Below are positions 51,936-61,333 of a stretch of DNA of 64,000 bases, one piece after another; the stretch's first letter is position 1; each line of letters opens with the position of its first letter. Below the pieces are notes generated by a model. The model had not been told where the DNA came from, made no database searches, and worked only from the letters and a program-made list of their open reading frames with translations. Source of the DNA: Porphyromonadaceae bacterium UBA4262 (lineage in GTDB: Bacteria; Bacteroidota; Bacteroidia; Bacteroidales; Muribaculaceae); assembly GCA_002396085.1 (NCBI GenBank), contig DGWI01000022.1, positions 1 through 64,000 on the forward strand, in the 5' to 3' direction. The translations under genes and the position numbers were made by a program.

Positions 51936-53908
51936 AATGCCAACTTGTAGGTTTGTGTATGCGTACCTTCGGTCACTGTCACAAGATAGATGCCTTGCGT
52001 GGGCACGGTAATTGTTCCGGAGCCGTTGGCCGACACTTTGTCGATGAGGGTACCTAGGGCATTGTAGACAGTGATATTGGCTGGACCATTCAACTGATAG
52101 TCGATGCGCATCTTGCTGCCTCTGACAGCGGATGTTGTGTTGGTGATACGGTCAATGCCGCTTTCGGTCACACTGAATGTGCTAGTGGCAAACAGGCTGC
52201 CACGGTTGCCGTTGTCGATGGCCTGCACGCCCCACTCATAGTTGCCCTTGTCCAGGTGCATCTGATAACTCCGGGTCTGCAGAGCTGCGTTCAGAGCACT
52301 CACCTTGAGAAATCCAGTTAAGGGGTTGGCAGGTACAAGCATCATGCACTCGTTGGTTGTCAGGTTCTTGACATAGATGTTGTAGCGCAGTGCTGTGGCG
52401 GGCGTGAAGTCGTCACTGCCGGGTTGCCAGGCAAACTCAACCATACCCGTGGGGTTGTTTGCGTTGACAATCAAGCCTGTGGGTACACCAGGGTTGGCAT
52501 TGGCAGGAATTCCCTTCGTGTCGCTGTCGTTGTGATACAACTCCGTGAGGCAACCATTGCCGCATCCACCGTTAGACCAACCGAGGTACCAGGCATCCAA
52601 GTAGCCATCGTTGTCATAGTCAATCAGGTGATGTGTGCCATGTGTAACGCGGCTGAAGCTGCCCAGTTTGCCGAATGGGTCGTTGTAGAAAGCACCATAG
52701 ACGGCAAAATTGAAATCGCCATTGTTGATATAGAGCCAGGTGGTGTGGTCATGGCTGCGACCATGACCACCCACCAAGATGTCGGTCAGACCGTCCTGGT
52801 TGACATCGCCAAATGCCAACTGGCCACCATCAATACCCTCAAATGTGTCGTTGGTGTCGATGGCTGTGAATGTGCGGTCGCCATTGTTCTTGCAGATATA
52901 GAAATATTTACCGCCCGTGTCTACATAGATGCCGGTTAGTACCAGGTCGAGCAAGCCATCGTTGTCCAAGTCGGCCACCGAACTCGAGGCGTTGGTCAGG
53001 GCCCATACGGGCAGAGGAGCGCCCTGTGTGAATGTGCCGTCACCATTGTTCCAGTAGATAAATCCCTCACTGTTGTGGGTCACGCTGTATCCTGTTGTGA
53101 AAAGGTCGACCCATCCGTCGTTGTCTAGGTCACAAAACACGGCACTGCCGTCGGTCAGGCCATTGAAGGCCTTGTCGTCGACCAGTGGTGTGGGCACATA
53201 TTCAAACCGTTCACCCTTGATGTTTCGATACAGATACACGGCCCGCAAGGCATCTTCGGGATGGTCTTTGGTCAGGCGGTTGACATCATCAAAGCCGGTC
53301 ATGACAATGTCGACATAGCCGTCGTGGTCATAGTCGGCAGCCGAGATCCAGTTGTGTCCCTTGCCACCCGTGTGTCCGTTGAAGATGGGGCGCAAACCCG
53401 ACTCGGTCACCTCCTCAAATGTCCCATCGCCATTGCCCAGACACAGGTGCGCTTTGATTTGGTCGGCATTGTCACCGTTGTCATTCCAACCATAGTACCA
53501 GTTGGACAAGCCTGAGATGATCATGTCCAGATTACCATCGTTGTTGACATCGGCCCAGACAGGGCATGAAAATGCTGTTGATGGGATGGGCGAGCGCAAG
53601 ATGCGTGTGAATCCTCCCTGCCCGTTGTTGTGATACAGGTTGCCAAACACCGTGTTGTCCGACAGGTGCGTGTTGCGGTCGCTGTAGAAAACGTCCAGGT
53701 TGCCATCGTTGTCATAGTCTCCCCAGGCAGCCCCGGTGTAGGTGGCGTGGTAGAATTCGCCTGCCGGGCGGTTGCCTTGGTTGCCCTGATTGGTGACGGG
53801 TGCGGCAACTTTGCTAAACTTGACATTGTCGGCAATGGGTGCCGTCTGTGCTGTGATGCCTATCGAACATGTCGCTGCCGCGAGTAGAAAAACAGTTATT
53901 TTTTTCAT
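51932..53908 (-). CDS. FG-GAP/VCBS repeat protein with T9SS-type sorting domain
   Basis: About 658 aa from the ATG at 53908 (MKKITVFLLAAATCSIGITAQ), five codons inside the longer frame, which gives a regular signal peptide. Seven or so FG-GAP/VCBS units with the calcium motif D-x-D-x-D-G (AWGDYDNDGNLDVFYSD, WADVNNDGNLDMIISG, SAADYDHDGYVDIVMTG, CDLDNDGWVDLFTTG, ADLDNDGLLDLVLTG, GDVNQDGLTDILVGG, IDYDNDGYLDAWYLG) form an integrin-type propeller. A FnIII-like domain and a sorting domain (ITVYNALGTLIDKVSANGSG...) follow. Probably a surface glycan-binding protein, translationally coupled to GH2. Confidence 0.85.
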   Translation of the reverse strand: MKKITVFLLAAATCSIGITAQTAPIADNVKFSKVAAPVTNQGNQGNRPAGEFYHATYTGAAWGDYDNDGNLDVFYSDRNTHLSDNTVFGNLYHNNGQGGFTRILRSPIPSTAFSCPVWADVNNDGNLDMIISGLSNWYYGWNDNGDNADQIKAHLCLGNGDGTFEEVTESGLRPIFNGHTGGKGHNWISAADYDHDGYVDIVMTGFDDVNRLTKDHPEDALRAVYLYRNIKGERFEYVPTPLVDDKAFNGLTDGSAVFCDLDNDGWVDLFTTGYSVTHNSEGFIYWNNGDGTFTQGAPLPVWALTNASSSVADLDNDGLLDLVLTGIYVDTGGKYFYICKNNGDRTFTAIDTNDTFEGIDGGQLAFGDVNQDGLTDILVGGHGRSHDHTTWLYINNGDFNFAVYGAFYNDPFGKLGSFSRVTHGTHHLIDYDNDGYLDAWYLGWSNGGCGNGCLTELYHNDSDTKGIPANANPGVPTGLIVNANNPTGMVEFAWQPGSDDFTPATALRYNIYVKNLTTNECMMLVPANPLTGFLKVSALNAALQTRSYQMHLDKGNYEWGVQAIDNGNRGSLFATSTFSVTESGIDRITNTTSAVRGSKMRIDYQLNGPANITVYNALGTLIDKVSANGSGTITVPTQGIYLVTVTEGTHTQTYKLAL

Positions 53909-53944
53909 CTTGCTTTGTTTCATTGATCTGTCTGATTTGATGTT

Positions 53945-54001
53945 GCAAAATTACAACCGTCAGATGGCTCTGAATAACTATATTGTCGCAAATTATGGCA
54001 C
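53945..54001 (-). promoter_or_regulatory. Weak operator-promoter module e, before the FG-GAP/GH2 unit
   Basis: Minus strand GTGCCATAATTTGCGAC (54001-53985), 11 of 17 matches to TTGCTATTTTTTGAAAC, then exactly 31 bp and TAATTTTGC (53953-53945). The -7 box is good; the upstream element is degenerate and starts at the GH43 stop codon. Confidence 0.4.
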
Positions 54002-54002
54002 T

Positions 54003-55088
54003 TTAGTGCGAAGTGAAGTCGCTTACTATTGTCTGTGGTGTCCACACATTGCGCCAGGGTATGGAGGGTTGGTCGTTGTCAAAGTCAAAGGGGAGCCAGA
54101 TGTAACGTGATGTAATGAGGTCGCGCTTGTTCCAGCGGTCAAACATCATGACATATTGGTCGGTGCCCACAACGGGGAGAACAAATGTGCTCTGGCCATA
54201 GAAGGTCTTGTCGGCATCAATTCCACGGCAAGGGTTGCCCAGCGAGGTGTAGGGACCCATCACCTGGTCGGCAACAGCAAGGTCGGCTTCGTTGGGATCC
54301 CAACCCGTGCATCCCGATGTCACTAGATAGTATTTGCCTTGGCGCTTGAAAATCGCTGGAGCCTCACGGAATCCGTTGGGAAAGTTGCGGGTATAGGATG
54401 ACGTGGGCTTCAGGTAGTCGGCCGACAGTTGTGTAATGTGCAGGGTGGCATTGTCTTCAGACGAGTAGAATAGATAGGCCTGTCCATCATCGTCTTTAAA
54501 TAAAGTTAGATCACGGCATATTTGGCCATTGGGGCGAAGAGCCTCAATGAAGCGGAATTTGCCTGTGGGTGAGTCACTCACGGCAACACCGGCCATAGCC
54601 TTGGCATAGTTGTGGTTGTCAATGTGCATCCACATCACAAATTGGCGTGTCTGCTCGTTGTAGACAACCTTGGGGCGCTCGATGACCATGGTGGGGTGTA
54701 TGTCACTGTGCGTGTCCAGAGTGTCAGGTTCAAGCACGACACCCTCAAAGGTCCAGTTGCACAGGTCGCGTGACGAGTAGCACGACACACCGCCAGCCTC
54801 GGTGCGGTAGCAGTCCCATCCCACGCCAGGCGAGCGGTAGGTGAAATTGCCCTTGTACTCACCATACCAATAATAGACTCCGTCGTGATACAACACGCCG
54901 CCGCCGTGAGCATTGATGGGATTATTGTCGGTGTCGACCCATTCCAGTCCAGGTGTGATGATGGTGCTTGCTCCAGCCATCGTAGCCGTTGCCCAGACGA
55001 TAAGTGTCGCAATGCATTTGTTTAAATCGCTGATACTCATATATTGTGATTTTAACCTTTTCTTGTGTCTATTGAACATGATGTTCAT
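54003..55088 (-). CDS. GH43 family glycoside hydrolase (exo-beta-1,3-galactanase-like)
   Basis: 361 aa. Signal peptide roughly 1-40 (the start MNIMFNRHKKRLKSQYMSISDLNKC may be longer than the real one; the internal ATG before SISDLNK is possible). Five-bladed propeller of GH43: NPINAHGGGVLYHDGVYYWYGEYKG near the start, PKVVYNEQTRQFVMWMHID, CRDLTLFKDDDGQAYLFYSSED and FREAPAIFKRQGKYYLVTSGCTGWDPNEADLA, where the FREAP Glu is the expected general acid. The opening block resembles the galactan-acting subfamilies (such as 24 and 34). Its ATG overlaps the HTCS stop by 4 bp. Confidence 0.85.
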   Translation of the reverse strand: MNIMFNRHKKRLKSQYMSISDLNKCIATLIVWATATMAGASTIITPGLEWVDTDNNPINAHGGGVLYHDGVYYWYGEYKGNFTYRSPGVGWDCYRTEAGGVSCYSSRDLCNWTFEGVVLEPDTLDTHSDIHPTMVIERPKVVYNEQTRQFVMWMHIDNHNYAKAMAGVAVSDSPTGKFRFIEALRPNGQICRDLTLFKDDDGQAYLFYSSEDNATLHITQLSADYLKPTSSYTRNFPNGFREAPAIFKRQGKYYLVTSGCTGWDPNEADLAVADQVMGPYTSLGNPCRGIDADKTFYGQSTFVLPVVGTDQYVMMFDRWNKRDLITSRYIWLPFDFDNDQPSIPWRNVWTPQTIVSDFTSH

Positions 55089-58000
55089 GATTGGGTTTCT
55101 TCCTCTTCGGGTGCATTCTTGTGCTCCTCGCGCTGTTTGCGCTGTTGTTTCTCAAATTCCTTAGGAGTCATGCCAAATTGTTTCTGGAACAATTTGATAA
55201 AGTAACTTGGTGAGTTGATGCCCACCATATAGCACACCTCTCCCACGCGGTAACTGCCCTCGGCAATCAATTCTGATGCCTTCTTGAGACGCACCATCTT
55301 GATGAAGTCGGTGGGCGACGAGTCGCTGATGGCTTTGATCTTGCGATGCAGGCTCGATCGGCTCATGCACACCAGTTCGGCCAGCATCTCCACGCCGAAG
55401 TTGGTGTCATCGATATTCTCCTCAATGACTTGGACAATCTTGTCCATCAATTTCTCATCGGCTTTGCTCATGCCCAGTGTCTGTGTGGGTACAAAGGGCT
55501 TGCGCATGAATGCGTCCATGCCGCGTCGGCGGTTCTCAAAGATGCTGGTGATCTGTGCTACCAGATACTTGAATGCAAATGGCTTCTCAATGTAGGCGTC
55601 TGCACCCATCTTCAGCCCTTGCACCTTGCTGTCCAGGTCGTTCTTGGCTGTGAGCAGGATGACGGGGATGTGACTCAGTTCGATATCCTCCTTGATGCGC
55701 TGGCACAGTTCCAGACCATCCATCTCGGGCATCATGATGTCGCTCAGCACCAGGTCTATATTCTTCTCGTGGAGCACATTGAGTGCCTCTTTGCCGTTGA
55801 GTGCTGTCTCGACGGCATAGGTCTGACGCAACTTGTCGGCGACAAAGTGCAGCATCTCCTCGTTGTCCTCGACCAGCAGGATGACTGCCGACTGCAGGCT
55901 CTCGGGCACCAAGTCGTCATCCTCGGTGAGCACCTGTTCGCCTTGGGGAGCCGTCAGGCTCTCTTCGTCCTTGGACTGAGGCTTGAGAGTGAGCACAAAG
56001 CGGTTCATGCCGTCGATTTCGGTGTAATTGAGCGACCCGTGCAGCATTTCGGCCATTGAGCGAGCCAAGTATAGTCCGATTCCCGAACTTGATGATGCGT
56101 TGGCATTTTTCTGCAATTGGTAGAACGGGTCGTAGATTTTGGCACGCGCCTCCTCGGGGATGATGGCACCATCGTTGTCCATGAACATGGTCACCCGCTT
56201 GTCGTCGCCCTGCAGCGTGATGTTGATGTTCTGCACGCTGTATTTCACAGCGTTGGAGAACAGATTGTTCAGCACCTTGATGAGCGCATTGCGGTCGGCA
56301 CTGACATGGATGTCGTTCTCAGGCAGGTTGAGTGTAATCTCGCGCTGTGATGCAGCAGGCATCTCGGCAAACTTTCTGACCCACTCACGCAACAGGCTGG
56401 ATAGGTTGACGTTGACAAAGTGCATCTCCATCTTGTTGCTGTCCATCTTGCGGAAGTCCAGCAACTGGTTGATGAGGTTCATCAGGTCGCTGGTGTTGCG
56501 GCGCATCGTGGTCAGGTTGCGCCTGATTTCCTTGTCGGCAATGTCCATTTCCACCAGGTTCTCGAGTGGACCATTGATGAGAGTGAGCGGTGTGCGTATC
56601 TCGTGGGCAATGCTCGTGAAGAAATCTATCTTGTTCTGATACAATTCTTTCTCTTTCTCGGCCTCAAACAGACGCTGTGCCTCTTGAGCCTTCGACAACT
56701 CGCGGCGTTTGTACAGGTTGAAGACCCACCAGACTAACCCCGAAATAAGTGCCAGATAAGCCAGATATGCCCAGATGGTCTTCCACCAGGGTGGAAGCAC
56801 CACAATCTCAATTGAGGCCTCATGCTCGCTCCACACGCCATCGCTGTTTGCGCCCTTGACATGGAACACATAGTGGCCAGGGCTGAGGTTGGCATAGGAC
56901 ACACTTTGATTGGTCTCGGTGTAGACCCAGTCCTTGTCCACGCCTTCCATTTTGTAGGCATATTGGTTGGCCGAGGGCATGACATAACTCAGTGCTGCAA
57001 ACTCAAAGGCTATACTCGACTGGTCATGGCGCAGCGTGATGCGCTTGGTGTCAAGGATGCTCTGGGTCAGCGGTGAGTCTTCTTGACCAGGGAATACCTC
57101 GCTGTTGTTAATCATGAATCGCGTGATATAGACTGGTGGGGCATATTGGTTCTTATTAATATAATAAGGATTGAACGAAATGAGTCCTTCACTACTGCCG
57201 AAGTAGAAGATACCCTCGCGTGTGCTCAAGGCCGACTTGTAGTTGAACTGGTTGCCAGGCAGGCCATGAGCCGTGGTGAACACCTGGCATTTGCCGGTGG
57301 TGGGGTCTAGTTTAACCAAGCCGTTGTTGGTACCGAACCACAGGAGCCCGTTCTTGTCTTCTAGTATCTTATACCCTGTGTCATCGGGCAGCCCTTGCTC
57401 AATGCTGAATGTGGTGAATGTCTCGTTTTGCTTGTTAAAGCGGCACACGCCACCACGGTCGGTTGAGAACCACAACTCGCCGCGGCTAGTCTCGATGACA
57501 TTGCTCACCGAGTTGCTGCTCATCGACGTGGTGTCGCCCTCGTGGTGCATGAAGTGCTTGACCGCGCCAGTCTTGGGATTGTAGCGATACACACCCTTGC
57601 CCATAGTCACAACCCAGATGTTGTGGTCGCTGTCCTCCATCAGGTCAAAGATGTAGTTAAACCCGAACTGATCCATGCGGGTGAATGTGAATGAACCCGG
57701 TTGTGCGACATACACGCCCCAACCGTTGCCCAGCCACGCGCGCCCCTCACTGTCATGGCACAGGGCATAGATGCTGGCGTCATTCAGACCCAGCGCATCG
57801 GCAGTGTAGTGCCGCACACCACGACCCGACTGGCCGATGACGTCAAGACCTTGCTTGAAATATCCCACCCAAATCTGTCCGTTCATCGACATGAGCGACA
57901 GCGTGTTTTCGCTCGACAAGATGCCCTTGCCCAATGCGGCGAACTGCCCGCTGTGAGGGTTAAAGATATTGATGCCCGCGTCCTCGGTGCCTATCCAGAT

Positions 58001-59110
58001 GTTGCCCTGCTCGTCCTCGGCCATCTCGCGGATGCGCTTGCTCGTGATCGTGTTGGGTTTGGTCAACGGCACATAGCGCATGAAGGCCATTCCCTTCAGC
58101 GGCAAATAGTTGACACCACCCAAGTTTGTACCAACCCAGATGCCGCCTTCACGATCCTTGTAGATGCGGCCTATCTGGTTGTCGCTCAACGAGTAGGTGC
58201 ACATGGCATCGTGCTCGATGTGCTGGATGTCATTCAAGTGCTCATCGATGATATACACACCGCGCTGTGTACCCACCCACAGCACATCGTCATAGCACTG
58301 GACATCGCGGATGATGGAATAGTGCACTTGTGGTGCGTTGAAGTCGACCACCGCATTGCGCCGTTTGTTCAGCCGTCGCAGTTTGCCATCGTGCACGCCC
58401 AGTACCAAGTCGTCACCATAGTCGCACATGGTGTAGATGTTCTCGCCGGTTAGTGTTTGCCCATCGTTGTTGCCCAGATACTGCTTGAATCGGTTTTGTG
58501 TCTTGTCGAATTGGTACACGCCGTTGCCGTTGGTGCCCACCCACACACGGTCGTTGATATCGATGCACAGGCATTGTGGGCCGCCATAGTCGGGATGATT
58601 GGGATTGCCGAAGGTGTATAGTGTCAGCGGCTTGCCCTCGTTGTATCGGAACACACCTTGGTTGGGCACCACTATCCAGATGTTGCCCTCGGCATCGTTG
58701 TCGATGGCTGCCACCCAGTCAACCATCTGCACACCTGATGCGGTCTTGTTGTCGAGAAACTTGAAGTGCTCGCTTGTAGGGTCAAAGACAAACACGCCCT
58801 TGTCAGTGCCCACCCACAGGTGGCTGTTGCTGTCCTCGTAGAGCGATGAAACGTTGTTGTTGCGCTTGCCTGCTTGGGTGTCTACGCAGTCAAAGACCCT
58901 TATTGTATGACCATCATAGCGGTTCAGGCGGTTGCGTGTGCCGAACCACATGAAGCCGCGACTATCTTGCAGAATGGCCTTGATGTCGGTCTGCGACAGG
59001 CCGTCAGGCTTGCTGATGTTGCGGAAGTAGTATTTATAGGGGTAGTTTTGCGCCCCAGCCAGCAAGCCCAGGCACAAAATCATCAGCCATATTATGTTTG
59101 TTCGCTTCAT
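55085..59110 (-). CDS. Hybrid two-component regulator (HTCS) of the PUL: Reg_prop sensor, kinase, receiver, AraC HTH
   Basis: 1341 aa. Signal sequence about 1-20; two-component propeller repeats over about 25-690 (units such as SRGFMWFGTRNRLNRYDG, SNSHLWVGTDKGVFVFD, GNIWIVVPNQGVFRY); Y_Y_Y domain about 695-775; membrane segment about 777-800; HisKA with SIAHEIRTPLTL (His836); HATPase with NAVKYSVQN and SSGIGLYLARSM; receiver with VLSDIMMPEMDG (Asp1124) and EKPF; AraC HTH at the end (VGEVCYMVGINSPSYFIKLFQKQFGMTPKEF). It senses a released oligosaccharide in the periplasm and activates the locus. Its own promoter carries the shared operator at shorter spacing, implying autoregulation. First gene of a unit with GH43. 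Confidence 0.95.
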   Translation of the reverse strand: MKRTNIIWLMILCLGLLAGAQNYPYKYYFRNISKPDGLSQTDIKAILQDSRGFMWFGTRNRLNRYDGHTIRVFDCVDTQAGKRNNNVSSLYEDSNSHLWVGTDKGVFVFDPTSEHFKFLDNKTASGVQMVDWVAAIDNDAEGNIWIVVPNQGVFRYNEGKPLTLYTFGNPNHPDYGGPQCLCIDINDRVWVGTNGNGVYQFDKTQNRFKQYLGNNDGQTLTGENIYTMCDYGDDLVLGVHDGKLRRLNKRRNAVVDFNAPQVHYSIIRDVQCYDDVLWVGTQRGVYIIDEHLNDIQHIEHDAMCTYSLSDNQIGRIYKDREGGIWVGTNLGGVNYLPLKGMAFMRYVPLTKPNTITSKRIREMAEDEQGNIWIGTEDAGINIFNPHSGQFAALGKGILSSENTLSLMSMNGQIWVGYFKQGLDVIGQSGRGVRHYTADALGLNDASIYALCHDSEGRAWLGNGWGVYVAQPGSFTFTRMDQFGFNYIFDLMEDSDHNIWVVTMGKGVYRYNPKTGAVKHFMHHEGDTTSMSSNSVSNVIETSRGELWFSTDRGGVCRFNKQNETFTTFSIEQGLPDDTGYKILEDKNGLLWFGTNNGLVKLDPTTGKCQVFTTAHGLPGNQFNYKSALSTREGIFYFGSSEGLISFNPYYINKNQYAPPVYITRFMINNSEVFPGQEDSPLTQSILDTKRITLRHDQSSIAFEFAALSYVMPSANQYAYKMEGVDKDWVYTETNQSVSYANLSPGHYVFHVKGANSDGVWSEHEASIEIVVLPPWWKTIWAYLAYLALISGLVWWVFNLYKRRELSKAQEAQRLFEAEKEKELYQNKIDFFTSIAHEIRTPLTLINGPLENLVEMDIADKEIRRNLTTMRRNTSDLMNLINQLLDFRKMDSNKMEMHFVNVNLSSLLREWVRKFAEMPAASQREITLNLPENDIHVSADRNALIKVLNNLFSNAVKYSVQNINITLQGDDKRVTMFMDNDGAIIPEEARAKIYDPFYQLQKNANASSSSGIGLYLARSMAEMLHGSLNYTEIDGMNRFVLTLKPQSKDEESLTAPQGEQVLTEDDDLVPESLQSAVILLVEDNEEMLHFVADKLRQTYAVETALNGKEALNVLHEKNIDLVLSDIMMPEMDGLELCQRIKEDIELSHIPVILLTAKNDLDSKVQGLKMGADAYIEKPFAFKYLVAQITSIFENRRRGMDAFMRKPFVPTQTLGMSKADEKLMDKIVQVIEENIDDTNFGVEMLAELVCMSRSSLHRKIKAISDSSPTDFIKMVRLKKASELIAEGSYRVGEVCYMVGINSPSYFIKLFQKQFGMTPKEFEKQQRKQREEHKNAPEEEETQS

Positions 59111-59137
59111 AAGATGCTACGAATGAAAAATCTTTCT

Positions 59138-59184
59138 GCAAAAGTAGTACTTATTGTAAATATAGGTGTATCAAAAAATAGCAA
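59138..59184 (-). promoter_or_regulatory. Operator-promoter module c, for the HTCS gene (short spacing)
   Basis: Minus strand TTGCTATTTTTTGATAC (59184-59168), 21 bp, TACTTTTGC (59146-59138); ATG at 59110. Same 14-mer core as modules a, b and d, but 10 bp closer to the -7 box. Confidence 0.75.
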
Positions 59185-59237
59185 TCTTGTAGAAAAATGT
59201 TAGATTGACGCTGAATCACAAGACGGTGCAGACGTAT

Positions 59238-59295
59238 GTGCTAGTTTTTTGCACTAAATTATTGCCGCTATCAACTAATAAGGTGTTAACTTTGC
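59238..59295 (+). promoter_or_regulatory. Operator-promoter module f, for the GH2-GH92 unit (variant)
   Basis: GTGCTAGTTTTTTGCAC (59238-59254) equals the motif TGCTATTTTTTGAAAC with one inserted base and a changed end; 32 bp later TAACTTTGC (59287-59295); ATG at 59327. The GTGC/GCAC ends are also self-complementary. Confidence 0.5.
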
Positions 59296-59326
59296 ACCAA
59301 CAAAAAATGCTTTTATTTTTCAGCCT

Positions 59327-61333
59327 ATGACGACAACTAAACGACTGATTGTCTTAGTGGCTCTCATCTTCGCCCATGTGGCGCTAGTGCACGCGCGCAC
59401 TTCCGTGCGACTCGATGGTCAATGGACATTTGAGCGTGCCGACAAGCCAGGCCAGTGGCAATCAATCACCATCCCGCACACCTGGAATGCGCAGGATGGC
59501 ACTACGCCCGACTATTATCGAGGTGTGGCAACCTATTGCTGCCGCTTTGATGCGCCGGCTAAGGCAAATGTCAGCGATCGCACGTTCGTCCGTTTTGAAG
59601 GTGTGAGCCAGGATGCCACTGTGTGGCTCAACGGCAAGCGACTGGGACGGCATCAGGGGGCGTTCACTGCTTTCTGCTTCGAGTTGACACACTTGCTTAA
59701 GGCGCATGGCAACGAACTGCGTGTTGAGGTGACCAATGCGCCCGACCCGATGATTGCACCGCTCGAGGGCGACTTCACTATCTTCGGTGGGATTTATCGG
59801 CCCGTTTCGTTGCTGGTGTTGCCCGTCACCTGTTTCACTCCGCTAGACTATGCTTCATCAGGGGTGTATATTAGTCAAGATAAAGTATCTGATAGCCAAG
59901 CGCGTCTCACGATCAAAGCCCGGGTGGATAATCGCCAGACCGATGGCGCGGCACTGAGTTTGCGCACCACGGTTATTGACCCGCATGGGCAACACGTCAC
60001 CACACAGACCCAAAGTGGTGCTACTGTGTGCAATAAGTTCCTTGAAATCAGTCAACCACTTGCCATTGACCGTCCGATGCTATGGAATGGTCTTGACAAT
60101 CCGCAACGCTACCATTTCTTGTTTGAACTATTGCAACAAGGCCGTGTGGTCGATACATTGCGAGTCGACATGGGGTTACGCTACTTCACTGTCGACCCCG
60201 ACAAGGGATTCTTCCTCAATGGGCGTTCCTATCCGCTGCGTGGAGTTAACCGCCACCAGGATCGCCAAGGCATGGGGTGGGCCATCACTGAGCATGAGCA
60301 TGACGAGGACATGGCTATCATACAGGAGATTGGGGCCAACTGCATTCGTCTGGCGCACTATCCGCACAGCGACTACTTTTATTCGCTGTGCGACCGCGCA
60401 GGCATGATGGTGTGGGCCGAGATTCCCTATATCGGCAAGGGTACCCGCTCTGTCGCATTCGATGCTACCACCATGCAGCAACTCACCGAGTTGATACGTC
60501 AGAACTACAACCACGAGAGCATCTTCTGCTGGAGCCTATTCAACGAGTTGGGTGGCCCGGACCGTCCGCATGAACTGGTCGACATGCTCAACGACCTGGC
60601 GCACCGCGAGGATGCCACGCGCATGACTGTGGCGGCAGCCAACAACGACGGGCGGCCCGAGAATGACATGACCGACATTATGGCCTATAACACTTATCCC
60701 GGCTGGTATTGGGCCGACCCGGGAACCATGCGTTGGGCAATTGAGTGGAAGTTGGGCAAAGGGCGTGCCATCGGCATCAGTGAATATGGTGCGGGGGCCA
60801 GTGTCAATCAGCATGACCAGCATGTTTCCAGGGCACCCAAGACCGATGGTCCGTGGCACCCCGAGGAGTGGCAGGCTACCGTACATGAGGGCACCTATGC
60901 GCAGATCGTTGCTCATCCTGCCGTTTGGGGCTCATTTGTCTGGAACATGTTCGACTTTGCCAGTGCAGGGCGGCATGAGGGTGACACGATGGGCATCAAT
61001 GATAAGGGACTGGTGACATACGACCGAAAGGTCCGCAAAGATGCCTTCTATTTCTATCAGGCCAACTGGAGCAAGCAACCCATGGTCTATATCACCAGCC
61101 GTCGCCACACCCATCGCAACGAGCCGCTGACCGACATCAAGGTCTACAGCAACAGCCCGATTGTGTCGCTGACGGTCAATGGGCAGCCAATGGCGGTCGA
61201 GAAGCATGATTTGGGCATCTTTATTGCCCACAATGTCAGTCTTCACTCTGGTGACAACCTGATTACCGCCACCGCTCAGCGCGATGGAGTCACTGTTACC
61301 GACCAATGTACATGGACTCTTAAAACCAAATGA
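59327..61333 (+). CDS. GH2 family beta-galactosidase-like enzyme
   Basis: 668 aa, a compact GH2 without extra domains. Signal peptide ending VHA. Sugar-binding domain with WNAQDGTTPDYYRGVATYCCRF and VRFEGVSQDATVWLNGKRLGRHQGAFTAF; barrel with YPLRGVNRHQDRQGMGWAITEHEHDEDM; acid/base Glu407 in CWSLFNELGGP; nucleophile Glu486 in GISEYGAG; WGSFVWNMFDFA near the end. All key residues are present, in contrast to the GH2 at 49017. Likely a periplasmic beta-galactosidase; beta-glucuronidase or mannosidase are alternatives. Divergent from the HTCS gene, which is typical for a regulated target. Stop overlaps the GH92 start by 4 bp. Confidence 0.92.
   Translation: MTTTKRLIVLVALIFAHVALVHARTSVRLDGQWTFERADKPGQWQSITIPHTWNAQDGTTPDYYRGVATYCCRFDAPAKANVSDRTFVRFEGVSQDATVWLNGKRLGRHQGAFTAFCFELTHLLKAHGNELRVEVTNAPDPMIAPLEGDFTIFGGIYRPVSLLVLPVTCFTPLDYASSGVYISQDKVSDSQARLTIKARVDNRQTDGAALSLRTTVIDPHGQHVTTQTQSGATVCNKFLEISQPLAIDRPMLWNGLDNPQRYHFLFELLQQGRVVDTLRVDMGLRYFTVDPDKGFFLNGRSYPLRGVNRHQDRQGMGWAITEHEHDEDMAIIQEIGANCIRLAHYPHSDYFYSLCDRAGMMVWAEIPYIGKGTRSVAFDATTMQQLTELIRQNYNHESIFCWSLFNELGGPDRPHELVDMLNDLAHREDATRMTVAAANNDGRPENDMTDIMAYNTYPGWYWADPGTMRWAIEWKLGKGRAIGISEYGAGASVNQHDQHVSRAPKTDGPWHPEEWQATVHEGTYAQIVAHPAVWGSFVWNMFDFASAGRHEGDTMGINDKGLVTYDRKVRKDAFYFYQANWSKQPMVYITSRRHTHRNEPLTDIKVYSNSPIVSLTVNGQPMAVEKHDLGIFIAHNVSLHSGDNLITATAQRDGVTVTDQCTWTLKTK

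Noticed and set aside
57150..57170. TTATTAATATAATAAGG shared by 8730-8745 and 57154-57170
   Set aside because: The second copy is within the HTCS coding sequence (YYINKN codons) and the sequence is a simple AT palindrome; a chance match is likely.
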